Shown: positions 34,426 through 47,400 of the stretch, one piece after another | Layout: every line of letters begins with the position of its first letter | Numbering within the stretch: position 1 is the first letter of the stretch | Source: Camarhynchus parvulus | Taxonomy: Eukaryota; Chordata; Aves; Passeriformes; Thraupidae | Direction of reading: 5' to 3' | Assembly: GCF_901933205.1 (NCBI RefSeq) | Contig: NC_044590.1 | Span: 3,983,501-4,047,500 of the forward strand | DNA: 64,000 nucleotides | The notes under the pieces: generated by a model | The model's database searches: none | Told to the model about the DNA's origin: nothing | What the model saw: only the letters and a program-made list of their open reading frames with translations | Program-made: the position numbers and the translations under genes

Positions 34426-37400
34426 ATTGAAACTATACTAAAAGAATAGAAGAAAGGATTTCATCAGAAGGCTAGCTAAGAATAGAAAAGGAATGATAAC
34501 AAAGGCTTGTGTCTGACTAGACAGCTGGACTGTGATTGGCCACTAATTAGAAACAACCACATGAGACCAATCACAGATGCACCTGTTGCATTCCACAGCA
34601 GCAGATAACCATTGTTTACATTTTGTTCCTGAGCCCTCTCAGCTTCTCAGGAGAAAAAGTCCTAAGGAAAGGATGTTTCATAAAAGATGTCTGTGACACT
34701 TTCTCCTCCTCTCCTCAGCCCTCAGTGCTGCACACCGTGGTGGCTGCAGGAGCAGCTGCTGAAGGCAGTGTCTGGCGGCAGCCAGAGCAGCTCCTGTGCT
34801 CGGCACTGCCTGCTGTGTTTGCATTTCTCTGCCTTCTGCAGGAGGCTCCAGAGCCCCACAGCTGGCCCCAAACAGCAGCAGCAGTGAGGGGGCTTTTCAG
34901 GGGTCTGCAGGTCTGGGATTTGGTAATTAGAAAAACAGGGGGCTCTATCTGGTTCTCCTGCAACACAAAGTTCAACAGTTCGAAGTGCATCAACAGCTGA
35001 AGTACCTTTTGATGTTCACATGAGTTTTGTGATAGACATTAGTGCTCTGAGGTTTTCTGGTTTTATGGACAGCTCATTTCAGAAGTCTGAAAGACTCTGG
35101 GGTTTTATGATAAATATTAATTTGATTATGTGCCAGCGGGGCTTAGCACAGCCCCAGCATATGTTGTTTTTCCTGTGGCTTACACTGGGCAGGAATGTCA
35201 GAAGGTATTTATGCAGCACAGGCTGTGTCCTGGTAATGGCCAGGCGACTTGAACTGGGACTGTGTGTGAGTTGTGCTTGAGAAAAACTGCAGGACTGAAT
35301 TGACTTTGAGGTGTCATTTCCCCTGAATTGCTCAAACCCTCCCACCCCACTCCCAAAATACAGTGAAATGATTACAATGACTGCCTAGACACAGCTGTTA
35401 ATAAAATGTTAATGAAATCAGATTAAGTCAGACCCATTATAGTTTAAACATTAATATTCCCCTATTGAAACTCTGGTACAAAGCTGAGGATTCCAGATGT
35501 CCTCCAGGGAGGGGCTGTGGTAAAGCTGAAACCTACACACCATGGAAATCAACCTACAAAAGGATGTGTAAGATCTGATAGCTGCAGTTTGCTCTGCACT
35601 GATCTCTTCTTGCTTGAAACAGTTTGTAGAAGGTAAAAACCCCACACACCATGGCATATTCTGAAACACAAAGCTGAATCATTGTATTAAGGCACCGATT
35701 GTCTATCTACATTCCACACAAGCTGCTCTGAAAGGACATTGTTGGAGACATCTGGGATTTTAGCCATGAGGGAGGAAAGGCACCCAAATTGTCTGCTGTG
35801 CCCCACTCGGTGCTGCTGCTCCCTCCTTTCTGCCCCTTGCTCTCTGCTGGTGCTGGACCCATCACAGGGAAAATTACACTAAATTGTTTTCCTGTTTCTG
35901 CATTGACATTTTCCTTTTTCTGGCTTGGAACTGAGCCCAAGCTGTGGCCAGAGGCTCTGGCTGGAGGGAGCTCTGCTGCTGCCCTCAGCTGGGGCACACT
36001 GGTGGTGATGGAGCCAGGGATGTGCCCCCTCCTGCAGGTGGGACTGTGGTGGGGCTTGGGGAGGACAGGATTAGCCAGGGATTGCTCCTGGTGAGGATCA
36101 GCTCCTCACAGGACACATGGGAAGCACTGCCACTGATATATTTATGGATTATCTTACTTTGGGGGTTTTTCTGGGATGGTCTTGGCACCCTTAGAGACTG
36201 AATCCCAGCCTTGTGGAATTTGTGTCAAACTCCTGGAAGTGCACTAATGTCTGGCTGGAGTATCAGTAACCTTCAGTCATTTATGCACCTGTGACCTGTC
36301 TGTCCCCTGTTTGTCACTGCTGCTCGTCACAGCACAGATCCATTTCCCCCAGCCTGACTACCCAGGACAAGCACAGTGTCCACTCCATCATTTTTATTGC
36401 TCTCTTCAGTAGTGTCTCTAGTTTATCAATGTGCCTTCTATAGAGGAGAGCCCTAAAATATATATATGCACTACATCAACCTTGAGCAGGGTTTGTGTAA
36501 GTGGGAATTAATCACCCCTGTGGCCTCACCCCCTCCCCTCAGCTGCTGGGTGCTAATGCTCCCAGTTCCTGTGAGGGAAAAGTTCTCAACACACAACATT
36601 TGGTTTCCTGTGTCTAGAATTTAAATACCATATGTGGAAGGATTGTGCTGCTCACTCATTTTCAGTGTCTCCAATATTTTCCTGCTATTACAGTATTTTC
36701 CTCTGATTTTTTCCCTCTGATTGACATCTTTAATTTTTATCCTTGTAGAATTTAGTTTCTATTATTTTTTTAATGTTTCTGGAAAAAAAAACTGCCTAAA
36801 ATAGAAATTTCTCTTGATTTCTGCCCACAATCAGAAATTTATTTCTGGTGACTTTATTATCTATTCTCTGTTGTAAGTGTGACAATTTCCAGAGTGCACT
36901 CAATTACTCTCTGTGGATAAACCCCAGTTTGGCTGGGACAGTAGTGACTGAGGTGCTGCACCATGGATGTGGTTATTACTTTCATTGGCTCTGTTTTCAA
37001 ACACAGCAAAGAGAAACATGTCAGACTGTAGGTACTGAAGCCTCAGAAAGGTAAACAGGATGTGATTCAACACCACCACATCACAAAGGTTATCTGAGCA
37101 AAAAGCAAAAAGCCTCAACCTCTTTCTGCCAGAGAAGAGCAAAAAACCAAAATCAGTATTTTTCTCTGTGTGACCAGGAGTTTGTGTCACATACCTGCAT
37201 TATTTATTTATTGTTGTAACTCTTCTAAGGGTGTTTTGCTATTTCTTGTTCCAAACTTATAGCAACAATTCAATATGGATCTAATTTCTTTAAAGGAAGA
37301 AGAGACCTAAATTTCTATCCCACAAACCCAGAGCCAGAACCTCCTGCCTGTGCACGGGCAGGGCACAAACCCCTCCCTCACCTCTGTGGGACGAGCACAC

Positions 37401-40400
37401 AGCTGCACACTGAGGCTGATGGCAGGAGCTGCAGCCCTCATGATCAGAGAGCACACATCTGGAAACCAAAACTCTGCACTTACCATTTCCACAACCTGTA
37501 TCCTTCCCCCAAAAATCAGTTGTAGTAACCCAGAAGCCAGAGGAGGAAAGCAGCCACAGCACCAGGTGAACCAAGAAACCATCAAGAAAAGCATAGAGCT
37601 GTAGTACTCTGGTTTCAGTACTCCATCAATAAATTATTTGATCTAAGGTACCACAATGATATATAGAATATCACATCAACAACAACTGAGTCTGGCAGTT
37701 CTGGAACTGACTTTGATCCCTGCTGCCTGGCAGAGCTGGGGCTCACTGGATTGATTAATTCATTTCTAGGATGGTTATGGCTTCACTTTTTGAAACCTTT
37801 CTAACTTTTAATTTGTAGAGAAAAAATAATACTTAAATTTACTAACTTTAATACTTTTAAATTTACTTAATCCAGTCATGAGGATACTCCTTTTAGGTTG
37901 GGCCTTTATCAGGCTATTCCACTTAATGTCACTAAATAAGATGATTGGGAAACAATACAGCAAGGCATAAATTTTTCCTGGTTCTTTGACAACTCACGTT
38001 GCATTCATCTGTGCTTAAACACAGTTCTGAACCATAACTTTAACTGGGAGACGTGAGAATATTATCAGGGAATGATTCATAGCGCTGGATATCACCCTCC
38101 TCTCGCACAACATCTTCTCTGTTACACTGTTTAGTTTGGGTTTTTTCATTTGTCCCATTAATGTGAGTTGTGAGCAGAGCTCCAGAGGCAATGTATTGCA
38201 TACAGGACTTGTTATAGAACATTAAGTCCATCTCATAATTAAATGCTCTATCTATTTTCTTGTAAACAATAAGACCATAAAAGAGGTAATAGAAAAAAAT
38301 GATGTCCCGAGTGTAATGGCTTATACAAAATATGGCCAGAAGAGCTCAGCATTGCAGCCTGCTGGAAGTGCCAAGTCCTCTGGCTTTGTCCTTAACCCAG
38401 TGCAGAATTTTGTGAATCTGCCCCATGGGCTTTTGAGCACAGCAGATCGTCTCTTCATGGGCTCTGAGCACTGCATGGCCGGGATTCCCCAGCTCATGAA
38501 GGAAAGAATACATTTTTCTGCGCACAAAAGTACTTTAAAAAGAGAGTTTTGTAATCAATTTAAAAGCTAGACCTGAATTAGTATTAGATTTTCCTTATGT
38601 TTAATTAAGTCTAATTAAACAATGCAGACATCTTCCTGTCACCTGTGGTGTGATCATGTTAAATATTTAATGCTTGTGAAGGATTAGGCTGCACATCTAA
38701 TCTATATCTAGCAATCTGTTCTCTCTCTGGAGTATTTTTTTATTTAGTTCTGCTTTTGTATAATGAGTTGCCTTTCAAAGGAAACTGTTAAATGCTTTGG
38801 TGGGAAGGGGATGTGTCATGCTGCACTGTGTGCAGGAGAATTTTGCCAGGCAGGCACAGAGTGTGGGGGCTGCAGTGCCCTGCCCAGGGGGTGTAGCAGG
38901 GACAGCCCACTCTGCCTTCCTGGAGCAGAAGGCATCAAACTCCAGCCTTTCTGTTTGTTTAGAAGCTTCAGTACATCCCTCTTCCCCAGCAGAGCCAAAT
39001 GATTAAGGACTTTGAAAGCCCCAACACAGGGTTCACATTGAAAATATCCCTTGCAGCGTGCACACATTTCAAGGTTGCACATTTCTTAGACTTGTTTTCC
39101 CAAGGGGCTGTCAACTGTGTAATAGAAAAATGTATTTGTACATCTCTTCCCTCCTGAGCACCTCCCCACCCCTCACTAATCTTTGCACTGCCTCTGAAAC
39201 TCAGGAATGCATCTGTTTATATCTGCTCACCTCTTGGGATGGACCCCTTCAAAGGAGAGGCCAAGGGTGTGTTTCTGGGAGCAAGTGCTTTAAGAAATGG
39301 GGATTTGCATCTGGTCACAATAATTGACTTCTCTAACAAAACCAGTGGGGAAAAAAAAATCAGCTATTCATCAAAAATGGGTTAAATGTATTCCTATTCA
39401 TGCTATAAAAGGCACATAAAATACTTCTCTGGCAGTTTATTTGCATTAGCCATTACTTGCATCTGAGGACAAAAGACAAATTCACATAATTATTTTTCAA
39501 TTGGTTGGGTCTGTGTCTGTGTAATCATTTTTTCACAGTGTATGAAGCCCTTTTTCAATAGACCATAACAGTAATAGCTATTTCTTATTTACAACTGGAG
39601 GAGAAGATCCAGCTACCAGATTTTATTATGCAGAGTGAACTTTTCAAAATTAAATTAGCAGAGCTAACGTGGTGGACCATAGTAAACTAATTAGTTGTTA
39701 GACTGTTGGCAGAGATAGTATCAACTCTTTCAGACTTCCTAACAAACATCCTCAAAAATTACAAGCAAAGGGTTCCTATTGCAGTTTGGTTAAGCATGAA
39801 AATGTTCATTCTCTTTAGTCAGAGCGAGAAGGTGATGGCAGAAGAAGCGGCTCAGGGGCAGAGCCGGGCAGGAAACGGCCCCAAACCTCCCTGATCAAAA
39901 GCAAAGCCCAGACGGATGGATGAGAGCTTTTCATTGCCACAGTTTAAGTGGCTTGAACATCGGTATCTTTATGATCTCTGGATAAACCCACAGGCTTTGA
40001 TCTAGAAAAGCAGCACAAGGTCCAGGGGGGTTTGTGGAGCAGAGCTCAGTGGGGTAACCTGGGCCAGGCAGGAGAGCTCCGAGAGAGGAGCACACCCACC
40101 CATCTGCTGTGGGGCTGTGCCTCCAACAACGCCCTGATCCTCCCTGTCCCCAGCCTGCCCAGGAGCAGCTCTGCACTCATGCAAAATTAAACGGGTGTTC
40201 ATTATGAAATCCACGCCACATGTTATTAAAAGTGCTCTGTCATTGAAAGAAGGTGGAGGCTTCTTAAGCTGGGGTTTTGTTGCCCTCTAGTGAATGAGGT
40301 CAGCATTATGCATGGGAAATTATTTTGATCACTGCATAATTAATGTGTTCTGAATTGGTACAAAAGTGCAGCCAAATTGCATCCTGTTCCCACTTGAATT

Positions 40401-41795
40401 AGTTAACCTACAGATACTGTTTCCTACAATGTGTTGGTTCCTTGCCTGAGCCTTTTTTTTAATTTTTTTTATTCCTGCAATGAGAATGCACGACTGTGTG
40501 GGTATCATGATAAGGCAAGGAAGCCAGAGACAAGGAATAAATCAACTAAATAGATCTGCAGCACAGCAGCTTTAATACCTTGGTATATACTTAATATGTC
40601 TCCTGAAAAGAATGTCTAATTATACTGTCATGGCAAAAAATGCATTTTCAATAGCGATAAATTATGCCATCATTTACTTTCTGAGAACATGCTGAGATTT
40701 ATAAAAGATTACTGCAAAATTATCATGCCAGGATATAAAAAAAGAAAAGCCAAACTCAGTTATCATTGGCATCAGGAAAGAAAGAATGGGGAGAAAACCC
40801 CTTTCATTAGTGAAATAGAGTAGAACTGATAAAATGTTATGCAGAATGAAAATATTCTGCTATGGAATGAAACTCAGCCTCACATTGCTCTTTTTTTCTG
40901 ACTGTCTTACCTACTTGAGACTATTTTGGGGCTTAGATGAGGAGGTTGTCCCAATCCTGTGTATAGTTGGCAGCCACAGGACCCAATTTTTCAATGACTA
41001 CATCTTGACAGTTTTGCTTATCTGGTATAAAACCAGGAGGAATTGAAGGAGTGTCAAGCCCCAGAACAGCACATTAGAAAATGTGAACTTATTTCCTGTG
41101 GTTTTTGCTCCAAGAGCCGCCAGCTGAGCTGAGCTGGGGTGCACAGCACCAGGACAGAGCCCAGTGCTCCCTGTGCTGCTGGGGGTGACAGAATTGGCTC
41201 CAGAGCAGCCCAGTGACATTTTGTTAACCACTGCTGGGCTACCCCAGGCACATTTCATCAGCTGGGATTGTTGTATGCAGCACATTCCATACCTACAGCA
41301 CCCAGCACTGAATTGCCTTTTAACTTTTTAGCTCTATTTTAGCTGCTGCAAGACATTTTCTTCCTAACAAGTCTGATTGGCAGTTGCTTTCATTAGTCCA
41401 AGTTAGCAAATACAAATCAATCTCTTGTTCCCAGCAAACAATTTTAATTTTTTTAGAAAGTTTTTCCCTCTAGCCATCAGCAAGTACTTTTGGCCATAAG
41501 AAAATTAACAGCTTTGGTGTATTTTATAAAGACATTTACATGCATCTTCTTCATGTTTTACACTTGTTCCTCAACATTTTTTCTCACATGGTGAAATTTT
41601 GGTAAATATTGCTGCCTTCCTCTCTGAGTCTGCACACTCTCTGGAAAACACTATAAATAGAGAAGGTTCCATTGGAAAGTATGATTTGCTGTTTCTAAAA
41701 TTCAACATTATGCTTAAATTTAAAAATACTACTGCAAGTTCTACAGTGAGGGTTGAAAGTGTTTCCTGAATATGTGGTAACTACTTCAGGGGGTG

Positions 41796-41813
41796 GTTGT
41801 TGTTGTTGTTGTT
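41796..41813. repeat. (GTT)6 microsatellite
   Basis: Six perfect GTT triplets followed by GTGG. Confidence 0.93.
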
Positions 41814-44800
41814 GTGGCAGGAAGAACAAATCCACAGTTATTGTTTTGCTTTTCTTTCTGTCTTTATTAAATACAGAGGTGATAATTGCTTGGTTTTGTT
41901 CACAGCTGGCACTAAATGATAAGTTTTCTTCTCATTAGACATGTGAACCACAGACAGGCTTGCTCAGCTTCTCCATTTTCATCAGATGAAATCTCAGCTG
42001 ATTTTAGTCTCTATAAAATGAAGGCCACATTTGGTCCCAATAAGCATATTAAGTTTCTTTAATTTTTTTTTATTTGAATCCCATTAATAACATTTTCTTT
42101 TGATGAAAAAAGACATTTTAAGGGAGGGGAGCCATGATGTGACCTGCCAGTCACTGAAGCTCTCCACTGCAGGAACTGTGTGCCATGAGCTGAGAGCCCA
42201 TCTATGACTGCAAATTTAGATGACATCCTTACACTTCTAATTTTCAAATTTCTGGCCAATCCTGTCTTTAAAGCATAAAGCAATCCTGCATACATCCACT
42301 CATTAATCTTCACTTTCAGTTTATTTAAAAAGGAATCTTCATTTTCTTTCTATTTATTTAATCGTATTTATTAAATTGAATACAATTTATGCAGAACAAA
42401 CATTAGCTGTAGCACAAAATGACCTACTGAGCTCAAAGTCTGCAAGAAGAAAAGGAGAACAGTTGTGCTAATATCTGGCTTCACTTAGAACACTCCTGCA
42501 ACATGAATCACTGGAAAAAAAAAGTCTCAATTCTATGAATGAGTGGTCTGAAAACAGAACATTACCAACCAAAGAGAGATAAATTTTGCACATGTGATTG
42601 TTCACAATTGGCTTTGATACAATGAGTAATTAAGGATGTTGTGTCTCACCAGGTTATTCCAACCTTTCTTTTCAAAAAGCTCAAAAATGTCACCTCACCC
42701 TCAGTGCCCTGAGTGCTGCAGAGCTCTGTGGGGTTTGGGTGTCCTACAAATAATTCCCCATCTCTGGCTGCTGGGAGTGACACAGGAAAGACCTGGGCTT
42801 CTGTGATCCCTTCAGTCATCGTGGTCCTGGCCAGGCTGTGTTTCCATCAGGGATCCCTGCAGCCTGCTGGGGTTTTGTCCCTGGGAGCCCAGGGAGGCAG
42901 ATCTGATCTGAAGGCTCAGAGGAACATTTTCTGCTGGGTTCCTCCTCAGAAAGCCACATGCTGACATTGTAAAAGTTGATGCAAAATTGTTTTAAGTTGA
43001 TGGAGAGTCAAGATTAACTCAGAGAGTCAAAAAGTCAAGCAAAGCATTTGATTTCAACAATAGTTACGGATTTGAGAGAAGATTTGAGAAGAGCTTTGAG
43101 CTTTCCTGGGTTAGTGGCGTTGCTCTGAGCTGAGCCAGTGCAATCTGGAAGGCAAAGTTTTGCCTACTGAAAACAATATTTGGATTTTCACAAACAACCC
43201 CCTGATCGAGGGTGCTTTCTCTGGGAGGTTATAGGAAAGATGGTCAGTGATAAAAAAAAGAATAACATTTGAGGATTTTTTTTTAAGAATACCTGCAAAT
43301 TTGAAGGGCAGAAATAATTACCTGTCTTGCTGTAATAGTCACAGATTTTCTCAGTCATGAGAAAATCTCCAGTTAGATTCTTTAGAAACTGTATTTGTAC
43401 AAATACAGGAAATGGATGTTTGCTGTCATCTCTTCAAACCTCCAATGTTTGCTTCATTAAACTCCATGCAAAATGTTGGTTCATGAGTGGGTCCTTTCCT
43501 TTATGCAATATTTTTCAGTCCTCTTTTCTGTTTGTTCTTCCCTCTTATTAGTGATTCTGAGGATATTTTGTACCTTGTGCACATTTTTTCTTATTAAAAA
43601 TGTAGAAGTAAATATTGCTCTTAGGGGTTTTGGAGTAAATCCAGAATTAACTTAATGCTGTCATGGAGCTTCCTTCATTTTTGTAGTGCTATATATCAGT
43701 GCTCTGAGCCAGAGTCCCTGCATCACATAAAATTTAAATTCTACTCAACAAAAATATTTCAGTGAAATGTTTCTCCATTTTTCCTCATTAATCAAAATAA
43801 CATGTTTCACAGAAAAACAAGCCCTGATCGCTCTCTTTGTGAAAAACTGAAAGTGGATTATCTTGTTAGAAAATGTAAATCTCTGGAACCTGAATGATAC
43901 ATTTCAACTACCCACAAATCAGATTTTCATTCCCAATAAACTTCTTTTCTGGTTTTGTTTTGTTTAATTACAAAAACCTAAAGCCTGTCAAAATCTCAGA
44001 ATGACACATACAACAGAAAATCAGATTGCTGCCCACCTCTATTAGTTTCTATAATAGTCTTCAACTACTAGGAGGAAAAATGAAGCATTAGGAACAAAAC
44101 TGTTTCGATGACAAGATGCATCTGAACTTCTTATTTTCTGCCAAATAAGAGGAATAACTTTACATTTCTCTTGCTGCTTTCCAGTTTTCTGACAGTTATT
44201 TCTCTGCCTTCTTCAGTGCCAACAGAAATGAAAATATAAACCTCCATTTCCAAACTGCAAATCCTCCTCTGTGGCTGTGGGGCTGTGCACACACACGCTG
44301 GGTACATTTTTATTTTTTGTCTGGTGCCAATTAAAACACACATATACCAAGGCTTGTGTTTTCATCTGACCGTGCCTTGATGTTTATTTATAATAAGGTG
44401 TGCATTTCTGGGAGCCCTTTTTTCTCCCTCAGAGATTGGTGTGTGTCTCACTTGACAGATAAGGGTGGCATTGACTCCATTGGATCATCAAAACCAACAC
44501 ACTTTGACAGAACAGGCTTCATAAATAATGTGCATCAGTTTTTACTCTGTCAGTGTAAATGCATCTCCTCCACTACTGGTTTCCACTTGTTTTATCCAGA
44601 ATGCCTAAGAATAATGAATAAATCATGCTCCTGTATACATGTATGTATGCATATGTATGTGTATATATTTATACATAATTCATGCCATAAATATCTATTT
44701 CGGTCTGGCAAGGAGGTCACATGTAAGAGTGGAGATGTGTTAAGGCACTGTACCTGAAGTATTAATCTAGTTTCAGATGCTGCAGATTATTTCATTTAAC

Positions 44801-44837
44801 AACAGAAGCAGATGAATGCAGCTCATCCTGATGCAGT

Positions 44838-44872
44838 CTTTTTCCTTTTTTCTTTTTTCTTTTTTTCTTTTT
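44838..44872. repeat. T-rich pyrimidine tract
   Basis: A run of T blocks (4-7 nt) separated by single or double C, i.e. a degenerate (T6-7 C)n tract on the + strand and poly-purine on the minus strand. It may be an eroded poly-A-like tail in inverted sense, but no recognisable retroelement body adjoins it. Confidence 0.75.
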
Positions 44873-46589
44873 ACCCCACAAAGAACATGCAGTGTTTGTG
44901 ATCCCCAGTGGAAAGTTCTTTTGCTTATCACTCCTGGCTGTTTCCAGTCATTAATTGGCCCCAAATTGCTCATTAAGTTTTTCTGAGCCTGCCAGTTCTC
45001 CTAAGCTCTATGTGGTGCTTCCTTCTGCCTCCTCTCTTTGGTTCTCTTGTCACATAAATCTTCATAAGCAAGAGTCATTGCCTTTCCTTCCATGTTCCTT
45101 TAAAGGAGAGCTACAAGTCAGTGTCTTGGGTTTGTTTTGAGGTTTTGGCTCCACACAGGAGCATAAATTGTTGACATAGTCGCTTTTGTTTATAAAATAT
45201 ATCTGAAGAACATAAACAAAAGAAGAGACATATTTTGCTTCGAACTCCATTTATTGGGTAGATTTTGCACCATCCTACTTCAGTGATATTTAACCTGTTT
45301 GTGACTTAGAACACGAAATTGATAACTTCAGCACACAATTTAGCCTCTCCAGGTACCACATGGCCTTCAGCCTGTTCCATCTTTATTTTCTCCACAGGGT
45401 AAAAGACACTCTTTGTTTTCTAAATCACTGTGCAAGTCCTCATTGCTCATTTGCAAACTATAATTTACACAGTGCTGCAACACTTCAGTACTGAAGCACC
45501 TGGAAAACAAAAGAGCTGCACAGAAAATGTGCAATAATGTCTGGAAACTAGCCCCCAGGATTGTGGTACAGAGCCCGTTTTTCTCTGTCATTTGCAAAAT
45601 AAAAGAAGATAATTTAGACCTCACTGATGTATAATTAGTACCCAAGGAGTAATATCTTCATTGGACAAGGAGGAAGGAATGGAGAAGGGTCCTCAGGAGA
45701 AAGGTCTCTGACTGGAGCTGTTGGCATCAGCCCTGGGTTGGATTTTATAGATATGATGCACTAACAGAGGCACTCATCCCCCAGAACAGGCAGTGCCTCT
45801 CAGCTGGGGCTCCCAATGCACTAATTACTCTGTTTAACACAAAGACAGTGGTGAAATGGTATTCTGATAGAAAAGCCATGTTATCTGTATGCCCTGGGAT
45901 TCCTACCGAGTCCTGCACCCTTCACCTGAGAATAAATGACAAATTGCTTTTCTTCTTTGTTCTTTCTTCATTACTTCTGAAATGCAGGATGTGGTCTGTG
46001 GATTATTTTCAGATCACCTTGTTACCCCCAAAATATCCAAAACATGCTCATGGCACTCAGAAAGTGCCAAGTCTGACATGATTTTAATGTATTCTGGGAC
46101 ATTTTTGCCTTTCAAATGATCTCTGATTCTTTCCTGGTGTTGTACGTTGCTATGAGAAAGAGAATAGGAGATGTTTTGTTTAAATTGCCCAAATACATTG
46201 TAAGGAAAGAGGAGAAAATGAGAGGAAGGGATCAGAGCTGGAAGAGCTGGCAGGGGGTGCTGAGAGGGAAGTGAGTTCAGCTGCCCAGAATCTGCTGGTT
46301 ACATTTTGGAGTTGGGTTTGAGTTTGGGCTTGTTGGGGTTTTTTTCTGTTTCCTTGAGTTTTGCTATTGAGGGAAGAAAAGTAGGTTTAAGTTATGGTCA
46401 GAAACTTGACAAGTTTAGAATTGGTTGACAAATCCAATATATTGCTGGCAAAGTTTGTGAAACATCAAAGTGCAAGAGGTTGGAACACCTACAGTAACAA
46501 GTAAGAAGCAAATGATGACAGAGTGAGTGACTAGGGTGTTAAATAAAGTCACAACAAAACCTGTCACGGGTTTTCTGACAAGCTTTGGA

Positions 46590-46611
46590 AGAACACCTGA
46601 CAAGGTGTTCT
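46590..46611. repeat. Perfect 9-bp-stem, 4-nt-loop inverted repeat
   Basis: AGAACACCT (46590-46598), loop GACA, then AGGTGTTCT (46603-46611). The stem is perfect. Nearby, the GAACACCT element recurs in GGAACACCT around 46481, and a smaller inverted repeat AAACTT/AAGTTT lies near 46403. It may be a remnant of a small inverted-repeat element or chance. The sequence alone does not show transcription. Confidence 0.75.
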
Positions 46612-47362
46612 CACATTAATAGCAGCAGTTATTGTTTGATTACATTAGTACTTTGAATGCAGCAGGGCTGGTATTTTGTCTTTCTGTTTCCATAAGAAAC
46701 AGGATTTTGGTCACCATATCCCACTTTGGCAAAGCTGCTGAGCAATTTTGTTTTCATGTTAATTTACAACGTCCCTTTCCTATGGGGAGATGATTTTATT
46801 TTGACAAAGAGCAGTAACACTCAAGAACTCCTGATATTTAATGTATAGAGAAGGTCATGAATTTATGTCTGTGCTGGGGCAAACCTTTCAGTCTGTGTGC
46901 CAGAGATGGATGGCACTTGTGCTGTGCCTCACTGCTGAGGGAGACAGTAAATCATAAGATGTTCCTCCTCACCTTGCTGAAGTTGTAAAGTGAATATAGC
47001 ATTTCTTTATATTGAGTGATCCAGTTAGGGATCATTCACAGGGCAGGTTGGGTCACACAGGCTCCCCAAAAAGCAGAGTTGCCTTCCCAGAGTAACTGAG
47101 ACACCTTCTGAGACACAGAATACAACATTTGGGTAGCAAAACCTAATAAATACCTGGCTGTCCATCACTGTCTCTTTGCATTGTCATGATGAAGCTTCTT
47201 CTTGACATCTGATTTAAGCAGAGATTGAATTGTCACTTCTGTTAATGCAGGGTTTATGCTGCTCTCATCATGGATCAGCCCAGAGTGCAGAGCTGCTGAG
47301 GCAGTCCCTGGGAAATCCCAGCAAATTATGTTTGGGGAGCACTGCAGGGTTTGCAGGATGAA

Positions 47363-47400
47363 ATTTTTTTTATATATATTTTTTTTTATTTATTTTTTTC
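47363..47400. repeat. T/A-rich low-complexity run
   Basis: Blocks of T interrupted by TATATAT and TATT, followed by a CT-rich stretch. Simple low-complexity DNA. Confidence 0.85.

Larger units (their letters stand above)
34063..34698 (-). mobile_element. Solo LTR, inverted copy with internal AT expansion
   Basis: Read on the minus strand this is the same LTR family as 17249-17634: it opens TGTCACAGAC and ends in a decayed counterpart of GGTCACA. It is 636 bp against 386 bp because about 250 extra bases of AT repeat (34151-34425) sit between the TATAGTTT segment and the AATAAA signal (34137-34142 on the + strand as TTTATT). A stretch of 70 bp at 34564-34633 is identical to the other copy in inverted orientation. 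Both CCAAT boxes survive here (34567-34571 and, as ATTGG, 34535-34539). Flanking 6-bp duplications CTTTGT / CTTTCT support an independent integration. No internal retroviral sequence remains, so it is a solo LTR. Open frames running out of it (e.g. 34623-35000) are not genes. Confidence 0.88.

Noticed and set aside
17249..34698. A single 17-kb provirus bounded by the two LTRs
   Set aside because: The LTRs are inverted relative to each other, each has its own 6-bp duplication, and no gag, pol or env remnants lie between them.
34623..35000. 125-codon open frame on the plus strand
   Set aside because: Begins inside the inverted LTR and runs through GC-richer flank; an artefact of LTR sequence.
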